Of a stretch of 31,364 bases of DNA, positions 7,117 through 16,850 are shown piece after piece (position 1 is the stretch's first letter; each line of letters opens with the position of its first letter). The stretch is taken from the IMG/VR virus record IMGVR_UViG_3300047359_000108, positions 1-31,364 of that record; one strand, written 5' to 3'. The position numbers were made by a program, and so were the translations under genes. This DNA is from a virus. Below the pieces are notes generated by a model. The model worked only from the letters and a program-made list of their open reading frames with translations, was not told where the DNA came from and did not search any database.

Positions 7117-9627
7117 GTGGCTAAGACGCGATTCATCCAATCTAGCTTTGTGAGTGGCGAGCTTAGTCCTTTATTGAAGGGTCGTATCGACCTTGCTCAG
7201 TATTATCAGGGTGTGCAGACCGCTAAGAACGTGGTCATTGTCCCTCAAGGTGGGATGAAGCGTCGGCCCGGTACTGAGTATGTGCAGACTGTCATCAACA
7301 CCCTCTCTCGTAATACTACGGTGCCCACCATTCCTGTGGGCATTGGCGGTAATGCTGGAAACATAAATGATGACGATGACACCACGGTATCCACTACTAC
7401 CGCACCAATATCCACGACAAACCCGTATGTGGTTTGCAAGTTCGACCTAGGCTCTGCCAAGGCGATAGAGTTCTTCGACGTTAGGAACGTGTTTCTTACT
7501 GGCGGAACCGGCATAGATTCTGATGACTTTAAGATTCAGTATTCGACCGACGATGTAACTTATGTTGACGCTGCTAGCGTGCCCTTAATCACTGACGTTA
7601 CGCCAACAAAACCAGCACAAGACTTCCGGTTGTTTGTAGGAAAGACGGCTAGATACTGGCGACTAGCTAGGATAGGCAGTGATAATCTGCCCGGCGTTTT
7701 TATTACGGTGGGTACAGTTGCACCGATCGAGCAGACTGCCACGGCATCTAACTTCAAGATGCTGGATTTCAGCGTAGAGGATGACCGGCACTACCTGCTA
7801 GTCGTGACTGAGAACAACATTCGCGTATTCCGCACACCAAACACCCATGTAGCGGACATCAAGACCACTATCTCGTCCGCTAATGTGCCTGAAGTACGAG
7901 CTACACAGGTTGAGAACGTAATGTTGCTGTTCCAAGAGAACACAATCCCCAAGCGATTGATTAACTTGGGTACCGATACTGAGTGGTTTATCGACAATAT
8001 ACCGTTTAGCAATGTGCCTCAGTTCGATTACAACGATGATCTAAGCCCCACACCCGTTAGCGATGTGCAGATTATGACTCTGACGGGCTTCGTTGCCGGT
8101 GATAAGTTTCAGATAGACATAGAAGGCGTAACGTCTAAGAACATCACGTTTGCCGGTGACGCTACTGCGGACGAGCAATCCTCTACGGAATTCAACATCC
8201 AGCGCAATATCCAAGAAATGCCGGTGATGGGCGAGACGGGCGTTGAGGTTAATCGCACTGCCGCCAACACATACACCATTACGGTGGGTGGGGAGTCAGC
8301 AAAAAACTTTGAGTTGTACTCAGCCTTTGCGTCTACCGGCACCGCAAGCAAGACGATCGCGTTTACGAAGTCAGCAAACGGTTCTCCGCGCAAGGAAGAC
8401 ATTTGGTCGGCTACCCGAGGTTACCCCAAGACAGCATGTTTCTATGAAGGACGGTTGGTTCTTGGCGGTACTCGGTCTAAGCCGCAGTCGTTGTTCTTCT
8501 CCAAGTCTGGGTCGTTCTTCGACTTCGATATTGATGACGGTGATGACGATGAGGCCATCTTTGTAACCATCTCGTCTCGCAAACTGAACGACATTGTGGA
8601 CGTGTTCCCCGGTCGTAACCTGCAGATATTCACATCTGGTGCGGAGTTTGCGGTTACTAGCAGTCCTGTCACGCCATCAAACGCGCAGGTCAAACCACAA
8701 ACGTCCCACGGTGCGCTAAACGTAGAGACTCAGGACGTAGACGGCTCCACCATCTTTGTGGATCGTAACGGTAAGTCCATTAGAGACTTCGTGTTCTCGT
8801 TTAATGAGGACGCATACGTTACACAAGATCTGTCTGTACTCGCCTCTCACCTAATTACACAGCCTGTAGACATGGCTCTGTTAAGTGGTACGCAGAGCGA
8901 CGATGCTAACTGGGTGTTCTTTGTAAACAATGACGGCAAGGGCGTGATCCTTAACACCCTCCGCGCTCAGGACATTACCGGGTTCACTCGATGGGAGAAC
9001 ACCGGCAGCATCAAGGGCGTGTGTGTTGTAGACGAAGACTTGTATCTCATCACTGAGCGAACCGTTAACAGCGCGACTGTTAAGTTCTTGGAGCGTTGGA
9101 ACTTTGATTACAAGATGGACGCATCAACCAAGATAGCCCCTACAAGCTCTCAGACTGTCCTTACAGGGCTGGATTATTTAGAGGGGCAGACGGTACAGAT
9201 CGCTGCTGACGGCGTTGTACTGCAGCCTAGGGCGGTCTCAAGCGGGTCTATAACCCTAGAGGCTAGTGAAACTGGTTATACCAGCGTTGAAGTAGGTCTA
9301 AACTTCCCAATCGAACTGAAGCCAATGCCGTTAAACACGAATGTCGGTAGCGGTCAGAACCAAATGCGTTTGAAGCGTGTGGTAAGAATTAATAGCCGTG
9401 TGTATGAGTCTTCTGGTGTGTACGTTAACGGTAATGCGGTGCCGATCAGGGCATTCGGGCCTGCACCAGACACCCCATTGGATAACCCGCCAGACGTGTT
9501 AACGGGTATCATTGACGATATATACGGTACAGACGGATGGACGAGAGAGGAGGTGCCGGTGTTTACGGTTCCTGACCCCACCCCGTTCCATATACAGATG
9601 ATTGAATTTGAAGTGGAGAGCAGCTAA
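7117..9627 (+). CDS. Large tail protein (nozzle / stabilisation type) with inserted discoidin-like domain
   Basis: This 836-residue protein begins at GTG 7117, three bases after the adaptor stop. The N-terminus (FIQSSFVSGELSPLLKGRIDL, then NVVIVPQGGMKRRPGTEYV) is the strongly conserved start of a podovirus tail protein family often annotated as tail tubular protein B-like or tail protein. Between about residues 65 and 205 there is extra material with a coagulation-factor 5/8 type C (discoidin) flavour: VCKFDLGSAKAIEF, DFKIQYSTDDVTYVD and TARYWRLARI. The conserved core resumes at FKMLDFSVEDDRHYLLVV. The later FDYNDDLSP and GYPKTACFYEGRLVLGG motifs are typical of the family. The core should form the tail nozzle; the insert may bind glycans. 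Confidence 0.85.
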   Translation: MAKTRFIQSSFVSGELSPLLKGRIDLAQYYQGVQTAKNVVIVPQGGMKRRPGTEYVQTVINTLSRNTTVPTIPVGIGGNAGNINDDDDTTVSTTTAPISTTNPYVVCKFDLGSAKAIEFFDVRNVFLTGGTGIDSDDFKIQYSTDDVTYVDAASVPLITDVTPTKPAQDFRLFVGKTARYWRLARIGSDNLPGVFITVGTVAPIEQTATASNFKMLDFSVEDDRHYLLVVTENNIRVFRTPNTHVADIKTTISSANVPEVRATQVENVMLLFQENTIPKRLINLGTDTEWFIDNIPFSNVPQFDYNDDLSPTPVSDVQIMTLTGFVAGDKFQIDIEGVTSKNITFAGDATADEQSSTEFNIQRNIQEMPVMGETGVEVNRTAANTYTITVGGESAKNFELYSAFASTGTASKTIAFTKSANGSPRKEDIWSATRGYPKTACFYEGRLVLGGTRSKPQSLFFSKSGSFFDFDIDDGDDDEAIFVTISSRKLNDIVDVFPGRNLQIFTSGAEFAVTSSPVTPSNAQVKPQTSHGALNVETQDVDGSTIFVDRNGKSIRDFVFSFNEDAYVTQDLSVLASHLITQPVDMALLSGTQSDDANWVFFVNNDGKGVILNTLRAQDITGFTRWENTGSIKGVCVVDEDLYLITERTVNSATVKFLERWNFDYKMDASTKIAPTSSQTVLTGLDYLEGQTVQIAADGVVLQPRAVSSGSITLEASETGYTSVEVGLNFPIELKPMPLNTNVGSGQNQMRLKRVVRINSRVYESSGVYVNGNAVPIRAFGPAPDTPLDNPPDVLTGIIDDIYGTDGWTREEVPVFTVPDPTPFHIQMIEFEVESS

Positions 9628-10184
9628 TGGCAATTTTTACAATTTTAGCGACTATAGGTGGCGCTATAAAGGGCGCTGGTATTGCCACTGCTGCCGCCGC
9701 TGTCGCAAACCCTCTTGCTGCTGCTGCCCTTGGTACAAGTTTAGTATCTGGCGGCTTTTCTGCTGCGGCTTCTCGGTCTGCTGGGAAGGCGCAAGAAGAT
9801 GAGCTGCAACGCCAAGCGGAGCAAGAGCGTATTGCAGCAACAGGTCGTGAGCTACAGCGTCGTGAAGAACTAAACCGTATGCTTTCCGCGAGGTCTATTG
9901 CTTTGTCTACGTCTGGGCTTGCTGGCGAGGGTACGCCTCAAAGTATCGCCCTCTCCGCCGCTGAAAAGATTGGTATGGGTGAGGGGATGGAAAGCCTAAG
10001 CGATCAATTAAGACAGGCGCAACTTAAACGTGCGGCTAAAAATGCGCGGTTAACAGGTAATGTACAGGCAGCGTCTACGCTGTTGGACACTGGCGCAAAG
10101 GCTCTTGGACTTATGAGTAGTCCTTCGCCGTCGTCTAAAGCGAAACCTACTGGATACTTGCAGTTGAAACCGGGTGGTAGTTAA
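9627..10184 (+). CDS. Internal virion protein, gp14-like
   Basis: This 185-residue protein starts in a TAATG overlap with the preceding tail gene; GGAGAG lies just upstream. Residues 1-55 are rich in Ala and Gly and hydrophobic (IGGAIKGAGIATAAAAVANPLAAAALG), as expected for a membrane-inserting ejection protein. Residues about 58-100 are a charged helix with repeated Gln and Glu, and RSIALSTSGLAGEGTPQSI near 94-112 is a motif I know from podovirus internal virion proteins. It is the first of three consecutive ejection-type genes, matching the T7 gp14-15-16 order. It probably enters the cell envelope during DNA delivery. Confidence 0.75.
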   Translation: MAIFTILATIGGAIKGAGIATAAAAVANPLAAAALGTSLVSGGFSAAASRSAGKAQEDELQRQAEQERIAATGRELQRREELNRMLSARSIALSTSGLAGEGTPQSIALSAAEKIGMGEGMESLSDQLRQAQLKRAAKNARLTGNVQAASTLLDTGAKALGLMSSPSPSSKAKPTGYLQLKPGGS

Positions 10185-12763
10185 TGGCTAAAGAAATAAC
10201 ATATTACGGTCAGCTACGCCCTACCGGGGTGGATGACTCTGCCGCCAGACGGTTGCAAGCGATAGCTGGTGTAGCCGCTCGGGTGCAGGATGTTGCTTAT
10301 CAAGCCGGTGCTAAAATGGCGCAGCGTGAAGGTGAGCGTGAAGGCTTGACTGCGGGGCAGGCTGCTGCGGTAGAAGGTCAACCGTTAGAAAAGAGGGAGG
10401 GCATACTGTCCGCCTTTTCTATCAAGGACAACTCTTACAACGATGCGCTGGAGTCTGCCTACCTCTCTCAAGTTTCTGTCGATTCTCAAGAACAGATGGC
10501 GCGTATTGCCGCACAATACCCAGACGATGTTGAGGCTTATAGAAAGGCTGCCACAGAAGTAAGAGCGGGCATAACTTCTAGCATAGATCCCAACTACCAA
10601 GGCGTTGTCGGCGCAACACTCGATAACGTCATTCAGTCGTATGAGACCAAGGTTTTTGGCAATCAAGTTGCCAAGGGTCGTGCTTTAGCTGATGAGTCTA
10701 GGCTGTCGAATATTGAGACGCTAGGACGCAACGCGGCTAGCTTTGCAAGGAATGGGGACGCTGAGCAGGCCGCTTTTACACTGCTAGAGGCTAAAACGGT
10801 TTTAGACTCAATGGCCCCTAAAAAGGGTGAATCTTGGGTCACGGAACAATACAGGCTTCTTGTCCGCGAGGTAGCAGAGCAGGAAGTAAAGCATGGATTA
10901 GCAAACAAGCTAGAAACCGAGGGGCGCGATGCTGCTTTTAAGAGCCTAAGCGAACTGGAAAACACTGGCGAGTTTACCGCTGATGAGTTTGATGCGCTCA
11001 AATCTGGCGCAAAAGCTATGCTTGAAAGGGACGTATCGATACAGGAGGCTTCAAGGAAGGTTGCAAGCGAAAAAGAAGCGGAGACGGTTAAAGACTACAT
11101 TAACGTAATATCTATGGGCGGCAGTCCTGATAGCGCCCTAACAAGCCAAGTAAATAACATTATTGCTGGAGACGCTGATTTAACAGAAAGCGTTAACCTA
11201 GCAAGATCTGTTGCTTCGTTTTCTTTAGGGTCTAGCGCTAAACGACAAAACGATTTAGCGTTGTCAGAGGCTAAGGCTCTAAAAGGAGAAGATGTAGCCG
11301 TTTACCAAGCACAGTTAGCTAGTCAGGCAGCTATTAGCAAAGCGGTCGAAAGAGACCCCCTTGCTTTTGCCGATTCTCAAGGGCTTATTGCTCTTGAGCC
11401 GATAGACATGCAATCCCCAAACTTTATGTCTAAGCGGATAGAGCAAGCAGAAATGATGTCCCAACATTATGGCGCGCCCGTTCCTCCTTTGACCGACAGA
11501 GAAATATCAGACCTTGCCGCTCGAATACCCGGCATGACTGTTGACGACAAAATTTCTCTGGCAGAAATGATAGCCCCTGCTATTGATAATAAGCGAGACC
11601 CTCGGGCACAACTACCCGGTCTGTTGAGCGAAAAGAACCAACAGATTTTTGCGCAGGTAGCGGCTATAGGTGATAGAGACATCCAAAGGGCTGTTTTTGA
11701 TGGTCAAGAAGCATTGGATGGAGGTACGTTCAAGCTGCCTTCCAATACAGATTACCTGCCTATTTTTGAAGATTATGTTGGCGACGTTTATGGGGCTGAC
11801 GATAAAGCGTCTACAATGAAAGCGGTGCTTGCTCATTACGCGGGAACTACAATTCCCGGCGAGGTTTTTAGTTCGAGCGACTTCAAGGAATCATTAATTG
11901 CTGTTGCTGGCAACATAGATAGCATTAATGGATTTAAGACATATATCCCTAGGGTAGCAGGAGGTGAGGGGCAATTTCAGTCGTTTGTTGACAACATTGA
12001 TGCTGAGTACATGTCAATTTATTTTTCCGGCGCTGAGGCACAAGACGCGGCTAACAAAGTTCACAAAGGGATGTTGCGGGCTGTAGAAGAAAATCTTTAT
12101 GAGGTTTTAGTTGAGGGCAACCAAGTGTTAGTTAAGCCAGATGGTAATCCGCTACAGATCAGCTATGACCCCGCAGTTGCAGAGGTGTTACTTTCTAGGA
12201 AGCTGGGTAGGGATTTTGAGGAAACTCAACAACGACAGGCTGTGTTTAATAGGGGTGGCAAATTCTTTGGCGGCGTTGAGCCTGAAAAAGACCTGTTAAC
12301 TATACCTACGTCTAAGCGTTTTACTAAAATGGATGAGCCTATTTTTGGCGACCCTGAATCAAAGCCCTCACAACAAGGTATTGGTAGCGCCCCAGAAGGG
12401 ACGGTAGACAGTTTGAGGGCTAGGCTCCAATCGTTAAAAGATGACGATGAAGATCGAAGCATGTATAGGCGAGACGGCTCAAAGAAATCTGCTAGGGGAT
12501 ACCTTGGCCCAGTGGAGAATCTTGTGCAGGGCGGCACAATGACTGAGGCATCTATTGATGTGCCGGTAAACGGCAAGGAAATGCAAGTGCCCGCAATGGT
12601 GCCCACCCTCACTCAAGAAGAAATAGACACGCTGGCAAACATGCAACTCGAAGGCAACGCCAAAAACATTCCTAAAAGCATAAGGCTCAAGGCGGTTGCT
12701 CATGCCAAAAAACGTCTAGCCGCAGGTAAGAGCGTGTTTTATGTGGATGGCGAGGACGAATAA
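10184..12763 (+). CDS. Internal virion protein, large helical (gp15-like position), with portable C-terminal module
   Basis: This 859-residue, mainly alpha-helical protein occupies the position of T7 gp15 and starts in a TAATG overlap. It has many Ala, Glu and Gln helices and no membrane segment, consistent with a DNA-ejection core protein. The last 100 residues look different: YRRDGSKKSARGYLGP, GGTMTEASIDVPVNGKEM, VPAMVPTLTQEEI and KAVAHAKKRLAAGKSVFYVDG. I recognise this as a module at the C-terminus of unrelated phage virion proteins. Its function is unknown. The ejection role is inferred from gene order; sequence identity to T7 gp15 is not obvious by eye. Confidence 0.75.
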   Translation: MAKEITYYGQLRPTGVDDSAARRLQAIAGVAARVQDVAYQAGAKMAQREGEREGLTAGQAAAVEGQPLEKREGILSAFSIKDNSYNDALESAYLSQVSVDSQEQMARIAAQYPDDVEAYRKAATEVRAGITSSIDPNYQGVVGATLDNVIQSYETKVFGNQVAKGRALADESRLSNIETLGRNAASFARNGDAEQAAFTLLEAKTVLDSMAPKKGESWVTEQYRLLVREVAEQEVKHGLANKLETEGRDAAFKSLSELENTGEFTADEFDALKSGAKAMLERDVSIQEASRKVASEKEAETVKDYINVISMGGSPDSALTSQVNNIIAGDADLTESVNLARSVASFSLGSSAKRQNDLALSEAKALKGEDVAVYQAQLASQAAISKAVERDPLAFADSQGLIALEPIDMQSPNFMSKRIEQAEMMSQHYGAPVPPLTDREISDLAARIPGMTVDDKISLAEMIAPAIDNKRDPRAQLPGLLSEKNQQIFAQVAAIGDRDIQRAVFDGQEALDGGTFKLPSNTDYLPIFEDYVGDVYGADDKASTMKAVLAHYAGTTIPGEVFSSSDFKESLIAVAGNIDSINGFKTYIPRVAGGEGQFQSFVDNIDAEYMSIYFSGAEAQDAANKVHKGMLRAVEENLYEVLVEGNQVLVKPDGNPLQISYDPAVAEVLLSRKLGRDFEETQQRQAVFNRGGKFFGGVEPEKDLLTIPTSKRFTKMDEPIFGDPESKPSQQGIGSAPEGTVDSLRARLQSLKDDDEDRSMYRRDGSKKSARGYLGPVENLVQGGTMTEASIDVPVNGKEMQVPAMVPTLTQEEIDTLANMQLEGNAKNIPKSIRLKAVAHAKKRLAAGKSVFYVDGEDE

Positions 12764-14527
12764 ATGGCCTTTGTATCCCGACGAGACCTCAGAGACTTTA
12801 ACCAAAGGGTAACGCCCTATGAGCCTGTTGCCGCCGTAGAGGAGGCAGGTTTTGGTGAGGTGTTTAGCGCAGGTCTCGGTCAGGTTATTGATGAGGAGCT
12901 ATCAATATCCTCGCAGTTCAACATGGGGCAATTTAGGGAACGAGACCAAAAGTTAAAGGCGCTAGTAGACGATGGGCTAGACATAAACGCTTACACAGAC
13001 ATTTCTGGCGTTATTGACTATGACCGCATTGCCCGCGACACAGGCGAGATTGAGACCAATGCGTCGTTATTTTTTAAGCGGAATGAGCTTCTAGCCCAAC
13101 GGCGAAAGGAAAGAGAAGATGTTATGGCTCGCGGTAGCGGCATTGCCCAGTTCTTTGGCATGGCTACTGGCTATATGCTTGATCCTATAACAATCGCCAC
13201 CCTCCCTATAGCGACTGCTGGTGTATCCCTGAAAGCTATGGGCGTACTTGCTTCTGCTATGACTGTAGGCAAGAGAGAGGTGGGGCTGGCGCTTGCTAGT
13301 GAATTAGCCATTCAGCCATTGGTTTACAAGCATAAGCATGACATCAACTCGCCGTACAGCACGGAAGAAGCCCTAGCCAACATAGCTATAGCAGCTACTG
13401 GCGCTGGCGCGCTTGGCGCGTTTACAGGTGGGTTAGCTGGCTACTTTAACAAGATTGGACAGTCTGCTATTGATGAGGGCGTTGTAGCGCCAAACTCCGT
13501 TGAGTCGATGGCTGTAGAACAGTTGCAGCGCGTGGGTGAGGACGTTCAAGCTGTAAAACAAGTCTTGATGGGATCTCGCACTGTAACCCAGCGTGATGGT
13601 GAGCTAGACGAAGTAATCACCCAGACGCTTGACGAGCTTAGAGGTATTGATGAGAGCCTGATGGAAGAAACCATTGCTAGGCAAAGCCGTATGGCTGATG
13701 ACTATGCCGAGGCAATGTCTGCGTTTGAAAAGGAATCATCAGAGTTTAACGCCCAGCTAGTTGCGTCTAAGGAGCGAGAGCTTAAACAGATAGCTAAAGA
13801 CATTGATAAGCTCAGTAAGTCGCCCAAGTTTGGCCGGTTGATATCCGAGTATGGCGGGTTAAACCAAGCAGCGTGGAAGTCTGAAACGGGCATGAGCAAA
13901 GCGCAGTCTGGAAGTTTGAAGGGTGGTTTCCAGAAACCGTTTTGGAGAAGCGGCAACGCTGGTCTTACCCCAGAAAAGCTAGCGGAAAAGCTGATGGAAG
14001 ACGGGCATATAGCCACAAGAGCCATTGGCGCTGGATACGACAACCGGGATTCGGTGGAGTTTGTCGAGGATCTGCTGTCTTCGGGCGACAGGTTTGTTGA
14101 CCCTAATGTTGAAGCTCGATTGTTAGAGCTAGACCAAGCCGAACAGTCGCTAAACAAGGTAGCTGATGAAGACTTAGACCCGTTTTTTGTTGATGTTAAT
14201 GACAAAAACATTGCTATAGATATTGAGATATACAAGGCGTATCAGCGAAAGATGGCAGAGTTTAACGAGCCGTCCCGCAAGCCTGAAAACTATGAACAGC
14301 CACGGCCACAAAAAGCCGCCCCCGCTACTGTAACTGCGAGGGAGAGGGAGTTGCTAGAAGCTAACGGCTTGGCTGAAGACTACGACGCAGACATGCAGGC
14401 GTTTAATAACCTAGAAACTAAAAGCCTTATGGTTGACGGCGAGATGGTTGACGCTGGTGCAATCGTTAAAGGTCTTGATGAAGACATAGAAGGTATAGAA
14501 AGCGTATTGGAGTGTGTCCTTGGCTAG
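12764..14527 (+). CDS. Internal virion protein (probable ejection protein)
   Basis: This 587-residue protein begins at ATG 12764, directly after the upstream TAA. The stretch at about residues 124-190 (GSGIAQFFGMATGYMLDPITIATLPIATAG and following) and the Ala/Gly-rich hydrophobic segment at about 203-230 resemble the parts of large podovirus ejection proteins thought to insert into or cross membranes. The rest is charged helix, including KERELKQIAKDIDKL near 335. No lysozyme motif is seen. It overlaps the next gene by a few codons. The function is inferred from position in the ejection-protein block and the segment described; by-eye similarity to T7 gp16 is weak. Confidence 0.7.
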   Translation: MAFVSRRDLRDFNQRVTPYEPVAAVEEAGFGEVFSAGLGQVIDEELSISSQFNMGQFRERDQKLKALVDDGLDINAYTDISGVIDYDRIARDTGEIETNASLFFKRNELLAQRRKEREDVMARGSGIAQFFGMATGYMLDPITIATLPIATAGVSLKAMGVLASAMTVGKREVGLALASELAIQPLVYKHKHDINSPYSTEEALANIAIAATGAGALGAFTGGLAGYFNKIGQSAIDEGVVAPNSVESMAVEQLQRVGEDVQAVKQVLMGSRTVTQRDGELDEVITQTLDELRGIDESLMEETIARQSRMADDYAEAMSAFEKESSEFNAQLVASKERELKQIAKDIDKLSKSPKFGRLISEYGGLNQAAWKSETGMSKAQSGSLKGGFQKPFWRSGNAGLTPEKLAEKLMEDGHIATRAIGAGYDNRDSVEFVEDLLSSGDRFVDPNVEARLLELDQAEQSLNKVADEDLDPFFVDVNDKNIAIDIEIYKAYQRKMAEFNEPSRKPENYEQPRPQKAAPATVTARERELLEANGLAEDYDADMQAFNNLETKSLMVDGEMVDAGAIVKGLDEDIEGIESVLECVLG

Positions 14528-16850
14528 TTTTGATAAGTGCGTAAACGATGCGTTGAAGGCTAATCGGATCTCTAAGGGAGTTGCCGATCAAATTCTATCG
14601 TCCAACAATCCTAATGAAGCGATTACCGAGATACTTGGCAATATGTCTCGTGCGCGCAGAGAGACGGCTATACAGACCGTGAGGTTCTCTCAGGCACTAG
14701 ATGACGCTAGGTCGCATCCCAATGGGATGTATTACGGGCTAATGAGTCTAATGTCCAAAGACGTTAAGGGTGTGTCGAAATACTACAATGTCGAGTACCT
14801 AGGCAAGTATTACGAAGGCAAGTACCACTCTAAATTTGCAGACGTTCTGTCTCGCTTCAAGACAAAGATGTTTGGTTTGACGCAAGACGAAGCTGGGCTA
14901 AACAAACTGGTTCGAGCCATCTACGGTGAGGCTGTTGACGATCCCGAGATAGAGAAGTTCGCAAAGGAATGGCTAGAACTGTCTGACGAGATGAGGGCAG
15001 ACTTTAACGCTAGAGGCGGGTCTATCTCGAAGAATGAACGATGGTTCATGCCGCAAAAACATGATGCCGCAGCCATCGAAAAACTGGGGCGTGAGACTTG
15101 GAAGTCTGAAATCAAGCCAATGCTAGACCGCCAGTTTATGTTGGATGATAACGGCAAAGCACTGAGTGACGCTCAGTACGAGGACTTGCTTGATTACACA
15201 TACGAAACAATCACCAGTGGCGGGCTGAATAAAGTAAAAGAAACGCCCGGTGTCACTGGTATCGGTAAGAAACTATCCCGCAGAGGGAGTGACCGTCGCA
15301 TACTGTACTTCAAGGACGCTAAGTCTTGGATTGCGTACCAGAACAAGTACGGCAAAGGTGATGTATTTACTACGCTGACCGACCACATCAGCACAATGGC
15401 AAATGATGTCGCGCTGATGGAAAGACTTGGGCCAAACCCAGAGGCTACCTATCAAGGGCTGAAAGCGGTTGCAGATCGTGACGAAAGGCTTACTGGGCCG
15501 CAGAAGGCTATGGCTGACGCTCTGTACAACGTGGTGTCTGGCAAGATAAACGGCGGCGAACTGACAGGTTTGTCCGACTTCATGCAAACAACCAGAAACC
15601 TGTTGACCGCCTCCACCCTAGGTAAAGCGTTTCTGTCATCTATTTCTGATATTGGGTTCCAAGCCATAACCGCTAGGTTCAATAACATACCAGCGTACAA
15701 GGTTCTTAATAGACAGCTAAGTCTGATGAACCCTGCTAATGAAGCGGATCGCGTATTTGCTACTAAGATCGGGCTTATCTCTGAAGCAGTAAACAGAGCA
15801 TCCTCTGCCAACAGGTTTGGGGACGTTTATGGCACAGGCATGAGTACCAAGGTCGCTGAATTTGTTATGCGCGCCTCTCTCTTAGAGCCGTGGACGGATA
15901 TGGGCAGAAAGGCTTTTGGCATGGAGTTCTCGTCTGCGCTGGCTGAAAACTTTGGCAAGTCCATAGACCAGCTAGATCCTATTATGCAGAACAGGTTTGA
16001 GGCCTATGGCATTGAAGCTAGTGATTGGGATACGTTCAGGAAGCAAAAGCCTATTAAGCAAAAGGGAGTTGCCTTCGCTAATATGCTGGAGGATGGAGGG
16101 CAAAAATTTCATCGTATGGTTCTGTCTGAGACGGATTATGCCGTCCCTAGTCCCGACGCGAGAGTGAGAGCTATCACGACTGGTGGCATGGGCCGGGCTA
16201 CGATTGGTGGACAAGGCATACGCTCCATAATGAACCTCAAGTCTTTTCCAATAACCATTGCTTTAACGCACATACAGCGTGCTGCGTTCCAGACATCTGG
16301 TGGTCAATTCATTGAATACGTTGGTTTGTTGGCTACCTCGACTACCGTTTTGGGCGCTATTGCATTACAAGCTAAAGACATTGCCGCAGGTAGAGAGCCT
16401 AGACCAATGGACAATAAGGAGTTCTTTGGCGCTGCTTTTGCACAAGGTGGCGGGGCTGGAATCTTTGGCGACTTTTTATTTTCGGATCAAAACAGATTTG
16501 GCGGTGGGCTGGTTTCTACAGCTTTCGGCCCTACTGGGGAGTTGATAGATAAGACAGTACAGTTGACGGTCGGCAATATACAAGAGGCCATTAAAAGCGA
16601 GGAGACAAACGTGCTCGATATAATTGGGGATACTGGAATTGCCGGTGAAACCGTGAAGTATGTCGAACGATACACGCCAGACATCTGGCAAGCGCATTTA
16701 TTCAAAAACGCTATGTTTGACCAAATAGAAATGTTGGCCGACCCAGACGCTCAAGCAAAGTATAATCGCATGATTAGGAAGCGCCAACGTGAATACAATC
16801 AAGAATACTGGTGGAAGCCGGGTGAAGCATTGCCGGAGGCAGCACAATGA
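14520..16850 (+). CDS. Internal virion protein (large core / ejection protein)
   Basis: This protein of about 776 residues is the third ejection-type gene. A GTG at 14514 gives a slightly longer form, but the GGAG at 14509-14512 is one base from that GTG and 7 bases from the TTG at 14520, so TTG is the better start (protein begins MASFDKCVNDALKANRIS). The sequence is largely helical. A central TTRNLLTASTLGKAFLSSISDIGFQA segment and IALTHIQRAAFQTSGGQFIEYVGLLA (a probable membrane-active helix near residue 585) are visible. Expression is probably coupled to the previous gene by the overlap. It could correspond to the C-terminal half of a larger protein in related phages; no catalytic motif is seen. 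Confidence 0.72.
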   Translation: MASFDKCVNDALKANRISKGVADQILSSNNPNEAITEILGNMSRARRETAIQTVRFSQALDDARSHPNGMYYGLMSLMSKDVKGVSKYYNVEYLGKYYEGKYHSKFADVLSRFKTKMFGLTQDEAGLNKLVRAIYGEAVDDPEIEKFAKEWLELSDEMRADFNARGGSISKNERWFMPQKHDAAAIEKLGRETWKSEIKPMLDRQFMLDDNGKALSDAQYEDLLDYTYETITSGGLNKVKETPGVTGIGKKLSRRGSDRRILYFKDAKSWIAYQNKYGKGDVFTTLTDHISTMANDVALMERLGPNPEATYQGLKAVADRDERLTGPQKAMADALYNVVSGKINGGELTGLSDFMQTTRNLLTASTLGKAFLSSISDIGFQAITARFNNIPAYKVLNRQLSLMNPANEADRVFATKIGLISEAVNRASSANRFGDVYGTGMSTKVAEFVMRASLLEPWTDMGRKAFGMEFSSALAENFGKSIDQLDPIMQNRFEAYGIEASDWDTFRKQKPIKQKGVAFANMLEDGGQKFHRMVLSETDYAVPSPDARVRAITTGGMGRATIGGQGIRSIMNLKSFPITIALTHIQRAAFQTSGGQFIEYVGLLATSTTVLGAIALQAKDIAAGREPRPMDNKEFFGAAFAQGGGAGIFGDFLFSDQNRFGGGLVSTAFGPTGELIDKTVQLTVGNIQEAIKSEETNVLDIIGDTGIAGETVKYVERYTPDIWQAHLFKNAMFDQIEMLADPDAQAKYNRMIRKRQREYNQEYWWKPGEALPEAAQ

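Noticed and set aside
13702-14235. 177-codon frame on the minus strand
   Set aside because: It is Ser-rich and antisense to an internal virion protein, a typical shadow frame.
14509-14527. Frameshift fusing the two large ejection genes
   Set aside because: Each gene has its own start and stop, the downstream gene has a GGAG 7 bases before TTG 14520, and no slippery heptamer is seen at the overlap.
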